DNA from: Verrucomicrobia bacterium UBA1731
GTDB taxonomy: Bacteria > Verrucomicrobiota > Kiritimatiellia > RFP12 > UBA1067
Reading direction: 5' to 3'
Assembly (NCBI GenBank): GCA_002317575.1
Contig: DCIH01000044.1
Location: forward strand, 17,260-33,165
DNA length: 15,906 bases
Below the pieces are notes generated by a model that searched no databases, was not told the origin of the DNA, and worked only from the letters and a program-made list of their open reading frames with translations. Both the position numbers and the translations under genes were made by a program. Positions within the stretch are counted from its first letter, which is position 1. Each line of letters begins with the position of its first letter. Of the stretch, positions 1-6,918 are shown piece after piece.

Positions 1-237
1 CGCACGAACCTCGCGGGCGCCATCGCCGGCATGGTCGTGGGCACGGTGGTCTGTTTCGTGTGGAAGTTCGTGCTGGCGGCGAACGCGGATCTCGTGGCGG
101 CCCATCCGATCTTCGGGCTCTACGAACTCGCACCCGGTTTCGTGCTGGCGTTCGTCGCGACGGTCGTCGTGTCGCTCGTGACGCCCAAGCCGTCCGCCGA
201 AATCGCGGACGAGTTCGACAAGGTCCGCGCCGAATAA
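1..237 (+). CDS. C-terminal end of a sodium/solute symporter (SSS family, PutP-like), 5' truncated
   Basis: Frame 1 is open from the first base to TAA at 235-237 and gives the last 78 residues of a membrane transporter; the start lies outside the window. Two hydrophobic stretches are visible, around AGAIAGMVVGTVVCFVWKF and around ELAPGFVLAFVATVVVSLVT. Between them is the GLYELAPGF segment, which matches the GLYEIIPGF region before the last helix of PutP-type sodium/proline symporters. The short charged tail (EIADEFDKVRAE) would be cytoplasmic. Proteins of this family import a small solute with sodium across the inner membrane. Proline is the commonest annotation, but other SSS members carry sugars, sialic acid or pantothenate, and 78 residues cannot fix the substrate. 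The next gene begins 16 bp downstream, so the two may be co-transcribed. Family confidence is high; substrate is unknown. Confidence 0.8.
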   Translation, partial: RTNLAGAIAGMVVGTVVCFVWKFVLAANADLVAAHPIFGLYELAPGFVLAFVATVVVSLVTPKPSAEIADEFDKVRAE

Positions 238-253
238 GCACGGGAAAACCGCG

Positions 254-2578
254 TTGAAGCGCGCTTTCGCAGTGTTGTTCCTCGCCGTTCCCCTTTGGGG
301 AGCGGCGGCGAACTTTACGCCGAAGATGGTTCTGCGCGTGGAGCCCGAAAGCGTCGTTCTGACCGAGACGGCGACGATCGTCGTTTCGTTCGATTTGCCG
401 GGGCGGGTGATGGGGCGTCCGTCCTATGCCGCCGAGTTCCTCGAGCGCGGCACGCCCGTCGCGCTTTCGGATGAGGTCGTGCGGATCGACGGTACGAATT
501 ACGTCCGCTACATCGCACGCATGCCGTTCCGTCCGACCCAGCCCGGGCGCACGATGGTCGGCCCCGTCACCGTCGGGCTGCCCGTCCGCGGCGATTTCTT
601 CTCGATTTTCGAACAGCGCGAACAGCGCTTCCGCTCCAATGTTGCGCCCCTTTACATCTACGCGCCGCCGGAGAACGACGCGCCCGCGCATTATCTGGGC
701 GCCATCTCGTCCAACCTCGTCGTGTCGGCGTCGCTTGACACGCACGTATGCACGGCGGGCGATCCGCTCGTGCTCACGCTGGACGTCTCGGGCATGACGG
801 ACGTGTCGCGCGTCCGCGTGCCGGAAATCGCGCCGTTCCTCCGCGGTTCGCCGTTCAAGCTCGATGCGGCGTCGCTCAGGACGGAGACGCGCGGCGACGG
901 CAGGCGTTTCATATGGCGCGTGCGCGCCCTGGAGGCGGGGACGGTCGAGTTCCCGCCGTTGTCCGTTTCCTATTTCGACATTCCGTCGCGATCCTTCCGC
1001 GACGTCCGAACCGAGGCGATCCCCGTTCAGATCAAGGCCGGCGCCCAGGTGGTGCTCGGCGGCGGCGAGGATGACGCGGATGACGACGCGATGCCGATGC
1101 CGGACGGCATCGATCTCGATTTTCCGTCCTCGGGCGCGGACGATTTCACGCTCGATCGGGCGCTCGCCAAGGCGATGTCGGCCGTGCAGGCCAAGGATTT
1201 CGCCGCGGCCGCGGACGCCTACCGCGACTATCTGGACCAGCTGGACCGCCGCATTTCGGGCGGCAAGGGCTTCTGGTTCCAGGCCGTGACGCGCTGCAAC
1301 GCGGAGACGCTTGGCCGCCATTACGCGAATCTGGGCGCGCTCGAGACGCTGGCGGAGCGGCCGAAAGAAGCGTGGCGCGCTTTTTCCCGCGCCGAATGGT
1401 TCACGGGATCGACGCCGTCCACGCGCCGCGGTCTGCGCGCCGCGCGCGCGCGGCTCACGAACGATCCGCGCGCCGATTTGCCGCCCGTGCGGCTGCTGGC
1501 GCCGTTCTGGTTCAAGTGGGCGCTTCGCGGGCGCGCGCTGTCCGTGCTTGGCGCGCTCGTTGGACTTTTCCTGTTCTTCTGGCTGGCGGCCAAGGCGGGG
1601 CGCCGTCTGGCCGTCGTGGCGGTGATCGCCTCCGCCGCCTTGTGCGCGTCCGCCGCGGGCACGGTGCGTCTGGAACCGTCGGCCGTGACGGTCGGGCAGC
1701 CGGCGGCGTTCGTCTTCATGTTTCAGGCGGGCCCGGGCGAAACGGTCGAGTCGCTCCAGTTCGGCGGTTTGCCCGAGCAGGGCGACGGCATCGCGTACGG
1801 CGTTTTCCAGACGCTCACCAACAACACGTTCCGGCTGCCCGTTCGCTTCCTGAAGCCCTTCGACGCCACGCTGAACGTGGTGGCGCAGGGCATGAAGACC
1901 ACGCGCCGCGGCGGCGCCAACACGTTCTTCAGCAGCTCGCACAGTTTTGCCGAGCGGTTGCCGCCGCTTCGGGTGGATGTGCGGCCGTTGCCGGCGGAGG
2001 GGCGTCCGGCGGATTTCTCCGGCGCGGTCGCGATGTGTTTCCGGCTGACTCAGACCGTGGAGCCCGCGCGCGTCCATCCCGGCGATCTCGTGACGATCAC
2101 GTACCGTCTGGTTTTCGACGGCTATTTCCCAACCAACGTCCTGCCGCGTCTGACGGACGCGCCGGATGCGTTGAAGCAATATGAGATCAAGGAGACGGCG
2201 CGTACGCAGTCGTCCGTCACATGGCAGCAGATGGCGGTGCCGCAGACGGTCGCCGCCAACCGTACGCCCGCTGCCGCGCTCGACTGGTACGACCTGTCGT
2301 CGAAGCGGTACGCGGCCGCAACGGCGCCGGCGCGGCGGCTGCAGTTCGTGTCGCAGACGGCGGCTTCCACGCAGAACGCCGCCGTGCTGGTGGGCGGCTC
2401 GGAAGACGCGGCGAATATTCCCGCAGGCGGACACGCCGTGGTGCTCCGGTTTGCGCCGTCGGACGCGTCACCCGTGGTGGCCACGCTGCCGCCCGGAACG
2501 CCGCTCGAGGAATTGCATCGCACGGACCGCGGCTGGCGGCGGGTTTCTGCTGCCGCGGCGGTGGGATGGACGAAGTGA
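254..2578 (+). CDS. Tandem BatD-like membrane protein with a TPR-like middle and C-terminal SH3-like domain
   Basis: A 774-residue envelope protein. The start is a TTG at 254, chosen because it opens directly onto a signal peptide (MKRAFAVLFLAVPLWGAAA); no strong ribosome-binding site precedes it. Residues about 20-270 are a BatD-like periplasmic module. Residues about 300-400 look like TPR helices (AKDFAAAADAYRDYL, then NLGALETL), as in BatE. Two hydrophobic helices follow at about 428-446 and 452-468, separated by KAGRR, which fits a positive-inside hairpin. Residues about 470-715 are a second BatD-like module with the hallmark PLPAEGRPADFSGAV at 578-592. The matching spot in the first module is NDAPAHYLGAI at 141-151. 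Residues 727-774 resemble a bacterial SH3 domain (SPVVATLPPGT...RGW...GW). Bat proteins normally sit with a MoxR ATPase and VWA proteins and are linked to envelope stress or aerotolerance; none of those is seen here. The Bat assignment is good; the function is unknown. Confidence 0.75.
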   Translation: MKRAFAVLFLAVPLWGAAANFTPKMVLRVEPESVVLTETATIVVSFDLPGRVMGRPSYAAEFLERGTPVALSDEVVRIDGTNYVRYIARMPFRPTQPGRTMVGPVTVGLPVRGDFFSIFEQREQRFRSNVAPLYIYAPPENDAPAHYLGAISSNLVVSASLDTHVCTAGDPLVLTLDVSGMTDVSRVRVPEIAPFLRGSPFKLDAASLRTETRGDGRRFIWRVRALEAGTVEFPPLSVSYFDIPSRSFRDVRTEAIPVQIKAGAQVVLGGGEDDADDDAMPMPDGIDLDFPSSGADDFTLDRALAKAMSAVQAKDFAAAADAYRDYLDQLDRRISGGKGFWFQAVTRCNAETLGRHYANLGALETLAERPKEAWRAFSRAEWFTGSTPSTRRGLRAARARLTNDPRADLPPVRLLAPFWFKWALRGRALSVLGALVGLFLFFWLAAKAGRRLAVVAVIASAALCASAAGTVRLEPSAVTVGQPAAFVFMFQAGPGETVESLQFGGLPEQGDGIAYGVFQTLTNNTFRLPVRFLKPFDATLNVVAQGMKTTRRGGANTFFSSSHSFAERLPPLRVDVRPLPAEGRPADFSGAVAMCFRLTQTVEPARVHPGDLVTITYRLVFDGYFPTNVLPRLTDAPDALKQYEIKETARTQSSVTWQQMAVPQTVAANRTPAAALDWYDLSSKRYAAATAPARRLQFVSQTAASTQNAAVLVGGSEDAANIPAGGHAVVLRFAPSDASPVVATLPPGTPLEELHRTDRGWRRVSAAAAVGWTK

Positions 2579-2607
2579 GTTTGAAAGTTGAAGGTTGAAA
2601 GGTGAAG
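2579..2607 (+). repeat. Short imperfect tandem repeat, GTTGAAAG-like units
   Basis: Directly after the Bat-like stop codon the spacer is made of about four imperfect 7-8 base units: GTTTGAAA, GTTGAAG, GTTGAAAG and GTGAAGG. The last unit runs into the AGGAG ribosome-binding site of the following lipoprotein gene. The purine-rich units are partly Shine-Dalgarno-like themselves. It could be a simple slippage product or a genome-wide short intergenic repeat; one copy cannot tell. Confidence 0.6.
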
Positions 2608-2610
2608 GAG
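2606..2610 (+). promoter_or_regulatory. Ribosome-binding site that fixes the lipoprotein start
   Basis: AGGAG lies 8 bases before ATG 2619. An in-frame TTG at 2595 would add eight residues (MKGEGETA) encoded by the GTTGAAAG-like repeat, and would put charged residues before the lipoprotein signal. The ATG at 2619 is therefore the better start. Confidence 0.7.
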
Positions 2611-2618
2611 AAACGGCA

Positions 2619-3305
2619 ATGACGAAAACGGGATTGGCGACGATGCTGCTTTTGGCGGGATGTGCGACGGTTGAACCGTGCGCCCCCGAGATGGTCGAAT
2701 TGTTCAACGGCAAGGACTTGTCCGGCTGGACGGCGGTCGCCGACCAGGATGTGACGGGCGGCTACGCCGCCACGGAGCCCACATGGGCCGTGGTGAACGG
2801 TGCCATTCGCTCAACCGGCACGCCGTTCGGCTATCTGCGCACGAAGCGGACCGATTTCGCGAACGGCAAGCTGCACGTGGAATACCGCTGGTGGCGCAAG
2901 ACGGAGAAACCCAACTCGGGCGTCTTCGTGCGCATCGGCGCCGAACACGGCACGTTCTTGCCCACATGCTACGAGAACCAGCTGTGCCTCGGTTCGGCCG
3001 GCGACGTGCTGGGCTTGGCGGGCGCGCCGCTTGCGGGCTCCGAGCCGCGCGACGCGTTCACGCCGACGAAGCCGCTTTCGGGCATCAGCCGCGCGGCGAA
3101 ACGCCACGAATCGTCCGAAAAGCCGTTCGGCGAATGGAACGTGCTCGAGGTCGATCTTGACGGCGACGTGCTCGTGAACCGCGTCAACGGCGTCGAGCAG
3201 AATCGCGTGAAGGTCCTCGGGAACAAGCGGGGCGCCATCGCGCTGCAGGCCGAAGGCGGAGCCGTCGAATTCCGCAATGTCTGGTTCAAGTCCGGGTGCC
3301 GTTGA
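2619..3305 (+). CDS. DUF1080 (3-keto-disaccharide hydrolase-like) lipoprotein
   Basis: A 228-residue exported lipoprotein. Residues 1-15 (MTKTGLATMLLLAGC) are a type II signal peptide with lipobox LAGC, so Cys15 would be lipidated and the protein held on the outer or inner membrane facing outwards. The rest is a single DUF1080/PF06439 domain of concanavalin-like fold. It opens with ELFNGKDLSGW at 27-37, and further on has the typical WAVVNGAIRSTG, GYLRTKRTDFANGKLHVEYRW, NSGVFVRIG and WNVLEVDLDGD segments, ending with the VEFRNVWFK strand. Family members hydrolyse 3-keto-glucosides or simply bind glycans, and many are uncharacterised, so the exact reaction is not known. The gene lies 40 bp after the Bat-like gene and 31 bp before the secretin, in what looks like an operon. 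The length is normal for a single-domain member and no truncation is seen. Confidence 0.85.
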   Translation: MTKTGLATMLLLAGCATVEPCAPEMVELFNGKDLSGWTAVADQDVTGGYAATEPTWAVVNGAIRSTGTPFGYLRTKRTDFANGKLHVEYRWWRKTEKPNSGVFVRIGAEHGTFLPTCYENQLCLGSAGDVLGLAGAPLAGSEPRDAFTPTKPLSGISRAAKRHESSEKPFGEWNVLEVDLDGDVLVNRVNGVEQNRVKVLGNKRGAIALQAEGGAVEFRNVWFKSGCR

Positions 3306-3323
3306 TCGGGTCGCCCGTTTGAG

Positions 3324-3330
3324 AAAGGAG
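3324..3330 (+). promoter_or_regulatory. Ribosome-binding site of the secretin gene
   Basis: AAAGGAG lies six bases before ATG 3337, where a clear signal peptide begins. The reading frame is open further upstream into the lipoprotein gene (an in-frame GTG at 3277), but that start would bury the signal peptide behind 20 residues. Confidence 0.7.
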
Positions 3331-3336
3331 AATGAC

Positions 3337-4695
3337 ATGAAGCGCGTGTTGTTGTCGTTTGCGGTGATCGCGGCCGGCGTTTGGGCGGGCTCTGCCGCCG
3401 AGGATGCGTCCAAGGAATCCGCTGGGGCGGCGGACGGCGATTTCGCGTCGCGATCGTTCGTGCTCAAGTACGCGAAGGCGACGGAAGTCGCCGATTCGCT
3501 CAACCAGCTCTGTCGCCAGCTGAAGGTGAACGAAGCGGCGGTGGCATTCCCCGAGGCGCACAGCGTGGCGGTGGCGGCGCCGGCCAAGATCGTCGAGGCC
3601 TGCGAGAAGATCGTCAAGGACGTCGACCGCAAGCCGCAGCAGGTCTATGTCGAGGCGCGTTTCCTGGATCTGCTGGCGACCGACATTGAAAAGCTGGGCA
3701 TCACCTGGGGCATGTTCAACGACATGTCCGTGTCGGGTTCGATGCAGGCCGGGTTTGGCGGCGCCAAGCTGCCAAACGGGAGCGCGAATGATCTGCTGTA
3801 CAAGGGTGCGAGTTCGGAGCTTTCGATGAACGGCATCGGCGGCAATCCCCGAGGGCATTTCTACCAGGGTACGCTGAGTGCCTCCGAGCTGTCCGTCATG
3901 CTCAATGCGATCCGTCTCAACAACGACAACCGCATGTTCGCCAATCCGCGTGTGGTGGTGGCGAGCGGCAAGACGGCCACCGTGGACATCACCACGAAAC
4001 GGCCGAACGTGATCATGTCCGCCAAGCGGACGGTGGACGGTAACAACAACAGCATGGACGTCGACGCGAAGCTGCAGGTCATCCCCGGTAAGGACAAGCT
4101 GATGTTCGCCGACGAATCGTTCTTCTGGTGGGGAACAGGTCTTCGGGTGGAACCGTATGTGGCCGAGGACGGCATCATCTCCGCGAAAATCGTGCCGAAT
4201 GTGAGCGAACTCAGCAGCATCTCGTCGCAGGGCGAAGGACCCTATGTGGTTGCCGGCACCGAAGACGACGACATTCCCGCTTCCAAATTTCCGATCATCG
4301 ACGTCAAGCGCATCGAGACGGAGTTCTCCCTCAAGTCGGGCGAGACGGCCGTCATCGGCGGCCTTTCCAAAACGGAGTTCGTGGAGATCGAAACGGGCAT
4401 ACCCTATCTGTGGAAGATACCGTGGATCGGTCCGTACCTCTTCGGTTCAACCCAGAAGGAGCGTCGGCAGCGCGAGATCGTGGTGCTGGTGACGATGGGT
4501 CTCGTCGATCCCGAGAAGCCCGACAGGAAGGCCGGGCTTCCGAAAAACGCCGTCATGTCGCGCGAATACGTGAACGGCGTCAACAAGGAACCGGGCGATT
4601 ACACGCGCGAGGAGTTGATTCGCATGTACCGGCAGGACGAAAAGCCGAACGCCATTCCCCAGGAGGACGCGAAGAAGGAGGGCGCTCAGAAATGA
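3337..4695 (+). CDS. Short secretin-family protein (type II/III secretion system, GspD/PilQ-like)
   Basis: A 452-residue exported protein. Residues 1-21 (MKRVLLSFAVIAAGVWAGSAA) are a signal peptide. Residues about 38-108 form one secretin N-type domain (SFVLKYAKATEVADSLNQL, then ACEKIVKDVDRKPQQVYVEARF). Residues about 185-390 are the outer-membrane secretin core: the NRMFANPRVVVASGKTATV segment, the SGETAVIGGL strand at 334-343, and the late signature GIPYLWKIPWIGPYLFG at 354-370 followed by REIVVLVT. A hydrophilic tail of about 60 residues ends the protein. Secretins form multimeric outer-membrane channels for secretion systems, pili or phage. This one lacks the extra N-terminal domains of classical GspD or PilQ, and no ATPase, pseudopilin or inner-ring gene is visible nearby, so its partner machine is unknown. 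Its stop overlaps the GH2 start by four bases, so the two are probably translationally coupled. Confidence 0.82.
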   Translation: MKRVLLSFAVIAAGVWAGSAAEDASKESAGAADGDFASRSFVLKYAKATEVADSLNQLCRQLKVNEAAVAFPEAHSVAVAAPAKIVEACEKIVKDVDRKPQQVYVEARFLDLLATDIEKLGITWGMFNDMSVSGSMQAGFGGAKLPNGSANDLLYKGASSELSMNGIGGNPRGHFYQGTLSASELSVMLNAIRLNNDNRMFANPRVVVASGKTATVDITTKRPNVIMSAKRTVDGNNNSMDVDAKLQVIPGKDKLMFADESFFWWGTGLRVEPYVAEDGIISAKIVPNVSELSSISSQGEGPYVVAGTEDDDIPASKFPIIDVKRIETEFSLKSGETAVIGGLSKTEFVEIETGIPYLWKIPWIGPYLFGSTQKERRQREIVVLVTMGLVDPEKPDRKAGLPKNAVMSREYVNGVNKEPGDYTREELIRMYRQDEKPNAIPQEDAKKEGAQK

Positions 4696-6803
4696 CGACT
4701 GCGATTCTGGTGTTTGCGGTGGCGGCGCAACTGGCTACGCCGTGGTGTGAAACGGGCGCGCCCGCGGACGCATGGACGGAATATCCGCGTCCGCAGATGG
4801 TGCGCGGAAACTGGACGAACCTGAACGGCCTGTGGGATTACGCGCTTGTCACGAACACGGCCGCGGGCATTCCCGTGACGCATGCGACGGGCAAGATCCG
4901 CGTGCCGTACTGCTTTGAAAGTCCGCTTTCCGGCGTGGGGCGCCTTGTCTCGCCGCAGGACCGCATGATCTACAAACGGACGCTGGAGCTGCATCCCAAG
5001 TCGGGCACGCGCATTCTGCTCAACTTCGAGGCGGTGGACTTCTCCACGCAGGTTTTCCTCAATGGCGCCGAGGTGACGGACGTGCCGCATGAGGGCGGCA
5101 ATGTGCCGTTCACCGTCGATCTGACGTCGTTCGCGAAGGACGGTGCGAACGCGCTCGAAGTGCGCGTGTGGGATCCTACCGACTGGCACTACGGCGGCCG
5201 CGGCAAGCAGAGCGAGAAGCCGGCGGGCTGTTTCTACACGCGCGTATCCGGCATCTGGCAGACGGTGTGGCTCGAGGAGGTTCCCGAGGAACACGTCACC
5301 TCCTTCGCGGTGGACGTCGATCTCGACGCGGCGACGGCGACCTTCCGCGTGGAAAGCTCCAAGGCGCGCGAGGCGGCGGCGGAAATCGTCGTGACGGACG
5401 GCGAAAAGGAAATCGCGCGCGGCGTGGCCGGCAAGCCGATCAAGATCCCGGGCGCGCTCAAGCTTTGGACCCCGGACAAACCGAACCTTTACGGTTACGA
5501 AATGCGTTTGGGCTCGGACAAGACGACCGGCTACTTCGCGATGCGCAAGGCGTCCACGGTGGAGGACCGCAACGGCGACCGCCGCTTCGCGCTGAACGAC
5601 GAGGTGTTCTATCCGCTCGCCACGCTCGACCAGGGTTGGTGGCCGGACGGTCTGCTCACGCCGCCGTGCGAGGCCGCGATGAAGCACGACATCCTCACGT
5701 TGAAGGCGTGCGGCTTCAACACGATGCGCAAGCACATCAAGGTCGAGCCGCGCCGCTACTATTATCTTTGCGATACGCTCGGCATGGCCGTGTTGCAGGA
5801 CCTGCCCAGTGGCTTCAGGGGCAATAGCTACGACGACCAGGACTTCGCGCGGCTGCGCTATGGTTTCTCGCGCCAGGAGATGAAGGACATGATCGACGAA
5901 CTGCGCAACGCGCCGTGCATCGTCATGTGGGTGCCGTACAACGAGGGATGGGGCCAGCCGGGCGCCGCGCTGACGCGCGAGATGCTCCGGTGGGTGAAGC
6001 GTTACGATCCGTCGCGCCTCGTGAATGGTCCGTCGGGCTGGAACGACTGGGAGGGCGGCTACCGTTTCAAGGACATCACGAAGGGTTGGGGCTCGGGCTT
6101 CGTCACGGGACCGACCGACTTCGACGCGGACCGCAAGCCGAGTTCGGACTCGGTGGACATGCACAAGTACCCCGGCCCCGCGATGCCGGGCGCGGGCGGC
6201 GGCCGCGTGAGCTTCCTGGGCGAATACGGCGGGCTCGGACTCAAGGTCCCGGGCCACCTTTGGAACGAATCCGGCAGCTGGGGCTATGCGTCCACGGGTT
6301 CGGTGACGAACCGTCTGGCGAACCAGGAACACTACCTGAAGCTGCTTGACCAGGTGCGGGACCTCGTCACGCACGGCCTTTCCGGGAGCGTGTACACGCA
6401 GACGACGGACGTGGAGGTCGAGATCAACGGCCTCATGACCTACGACCGCAAGGTGCTCAAGTACGATGCGCCGACGCTCAAGGCCGCGCACGACAAGGTG
6501 CTCGCGACCTCGTGGGATCTCGGGCACAAGGGCTGGAGTCCGGCGGCGGACGGCACGGTGGAGGCGGCCGGCGCGGGCATGTACCGTCTGTACGTGAAGA
6601 CGGCGTCGCTCAAGGCCGGCAATCCGAAGGTGGACGGCAAGGAAATCGCGCCTGCCGCGCGCGTGCGCGACGGTGCGCGCACGTGGACATATTGCGGCGA
6701 CGTCGTCTTCGCCGGCAAGACGGCCAAGGTGTCGTTCGGAGACCTGAAGGGCGTCGTGTTCATGCCCGCGGGCGACCCGATGCGTCCTCCAGAGACGCGC
6801 TGA
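4692..6803 (+). CDS. Glycoside hydrolase family 2 enzyme (beta-galactosidase/glucuronidase-like)
   Basis: A 703-residue glycosidase. ATG 4692 overlaps the secretin stop (ATGA), with AAGGAGG at 4675-4681 as ribosome-binding site. The first 17 or so residues (MTTAILVFAVAAQLATP) are hydrophobic and look like a signal peptide, although the usual Lys/Arg is missing. The domain order is typical of GH2: a jelly-roll sugar-binding domain (about 30-190, with the W-Y-R-like PQDRMIYKRTLEL and NGLWDYAL segments), an immunoglobulin-like domain (about 200-285), and a TIM barrel. Glu418 in VPYNEGWGQP is the predicted acid/base and Glu511 in FLGEYGGLGL the predicted nucleophile; both are intact. The DQGWWPDGLLTPP and RKHIKVEPRRYYYLCD segments place it in an uncharacterised exported GH2 subgroup common in Bacteroidota and Verrucomicrobiota. 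About 100 C-terminal residues form an added beta-rich domain. The sugar specificity cannot be read from the sequence. The enzyme is probably periplasmic or secreted. Confidence 0.88.
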   Translation: MTTAILVFAVAAQLATPWCETGAPADAWTEYPRPQMVRGNWTNLNGLWDYALVTNTAAGIPVTHATGKIRVPYCFESPLSGVGRLVSPQDRMIYKRTLELHPKSGTRILLNFEAVDFSTQVFLNGAEVTDVPHEGGNVPFTVDLTSFAKDGANALEVRVWDPTDWHYGGRGKQSEKPAGCFYTRVSGIWQTVWLEEVPEEHVTSFAVDVDLDAATATFRVESSKAREAAAEIVVTDGEKEIARGVAGKPIKIPGALKLWTPDKPNLYGYEMRLGSDKTTGYFAMRKASTVEDRNGDRRFALNDEVFYPLATLDQGWWPDGLLTPPCEAAMKHDILTLKACGFNTMRKHIKVEPRRYYYLCDTLGMAVLQDLPSGFRGNSYDDQDFARLRYGFSRQEMKDMIDELRNAPCIVMWVPYNEGWGQPGAALTREMLRWVKRYDPSRLVNGPSGWNDWEGGYRFKDITKGWGSGFVTGPTDFDADRKPSSDSVDMHKYPGPAMPGAGGGRVSFLGEYGGLGLKVPGHLWNESGSWGYASTGSVTNRLANQEHYLKLLDQVRDLVTHGLSGSVYTQTTDVEVEINGLMTYDRKVLKYDAPTLKAAHDKVLATSWDLGHKGWSPAADGTVEAAGAGMYRLYVKTASLKAGNPKVDGKEIAPAARVRDGARTWTYCGDVVFAGKTAKVSFGDLKGVVFMPAGDPMRPPETR

Positions 6804-6918
6804 CCGGAGGATCCGGTGAGGTGTCGTGCGGCGGATGCCCTGTAACCTTGGCGCCGTCTGCGCGTAGACACGGGAAAGCGTAGGGCAGGACATGCCCGCA
6901 TGACGGAGGAGCGAAGAA
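6804..6918 (+). promoter_or_regulatory. 115-bp leader with alternative small stems upstream of the giant gene
   Basis: This spacer separates the GH2 stop from the giant gene. ACCGGA (6803-6808) and TCCGGT (6812-6817) form a tight hairpin right at the GH2 stop, but no T-run follows, so it is not a standard terminator. TGCCCT (6836-6841) is complementary to AGGGCA (6882-6887). The same GGGCA (6883-6887) is also complementary to TGCCC (6893-6897), so the two stems exclude each other. GTCT (6856-6859) and AGAC (6866-6869) can form an inner stem. The strong GGAGGA ribosome-binding site at 6905-6910 follows. I see no convincing -35/-10 pair. The stems are short and the region is GC-rich, so this is a candidate attenuator-type leader at best; no known riboswitch class was recognised. 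Confidence 0.3.

Noticed and set aside
1621..1670. Second gene start inside the Bat-like gene, where a signal-peptide-like stretch begins
   Set aside because: The frame is continuous with no stop and no ribosome-binding site before the in-frame GTG near 1621. A fused protein with a helical hairpin explains the sequence better.
4128..4691. Upstream extension of the GH2 frame from an in-frame GTG
   Set aside because: It lies entirely inside the secretin gene in another frame, and translates to Arg/Gly-rich sequence without domain features. The ATGA overlap at 4692 gives the natural start.
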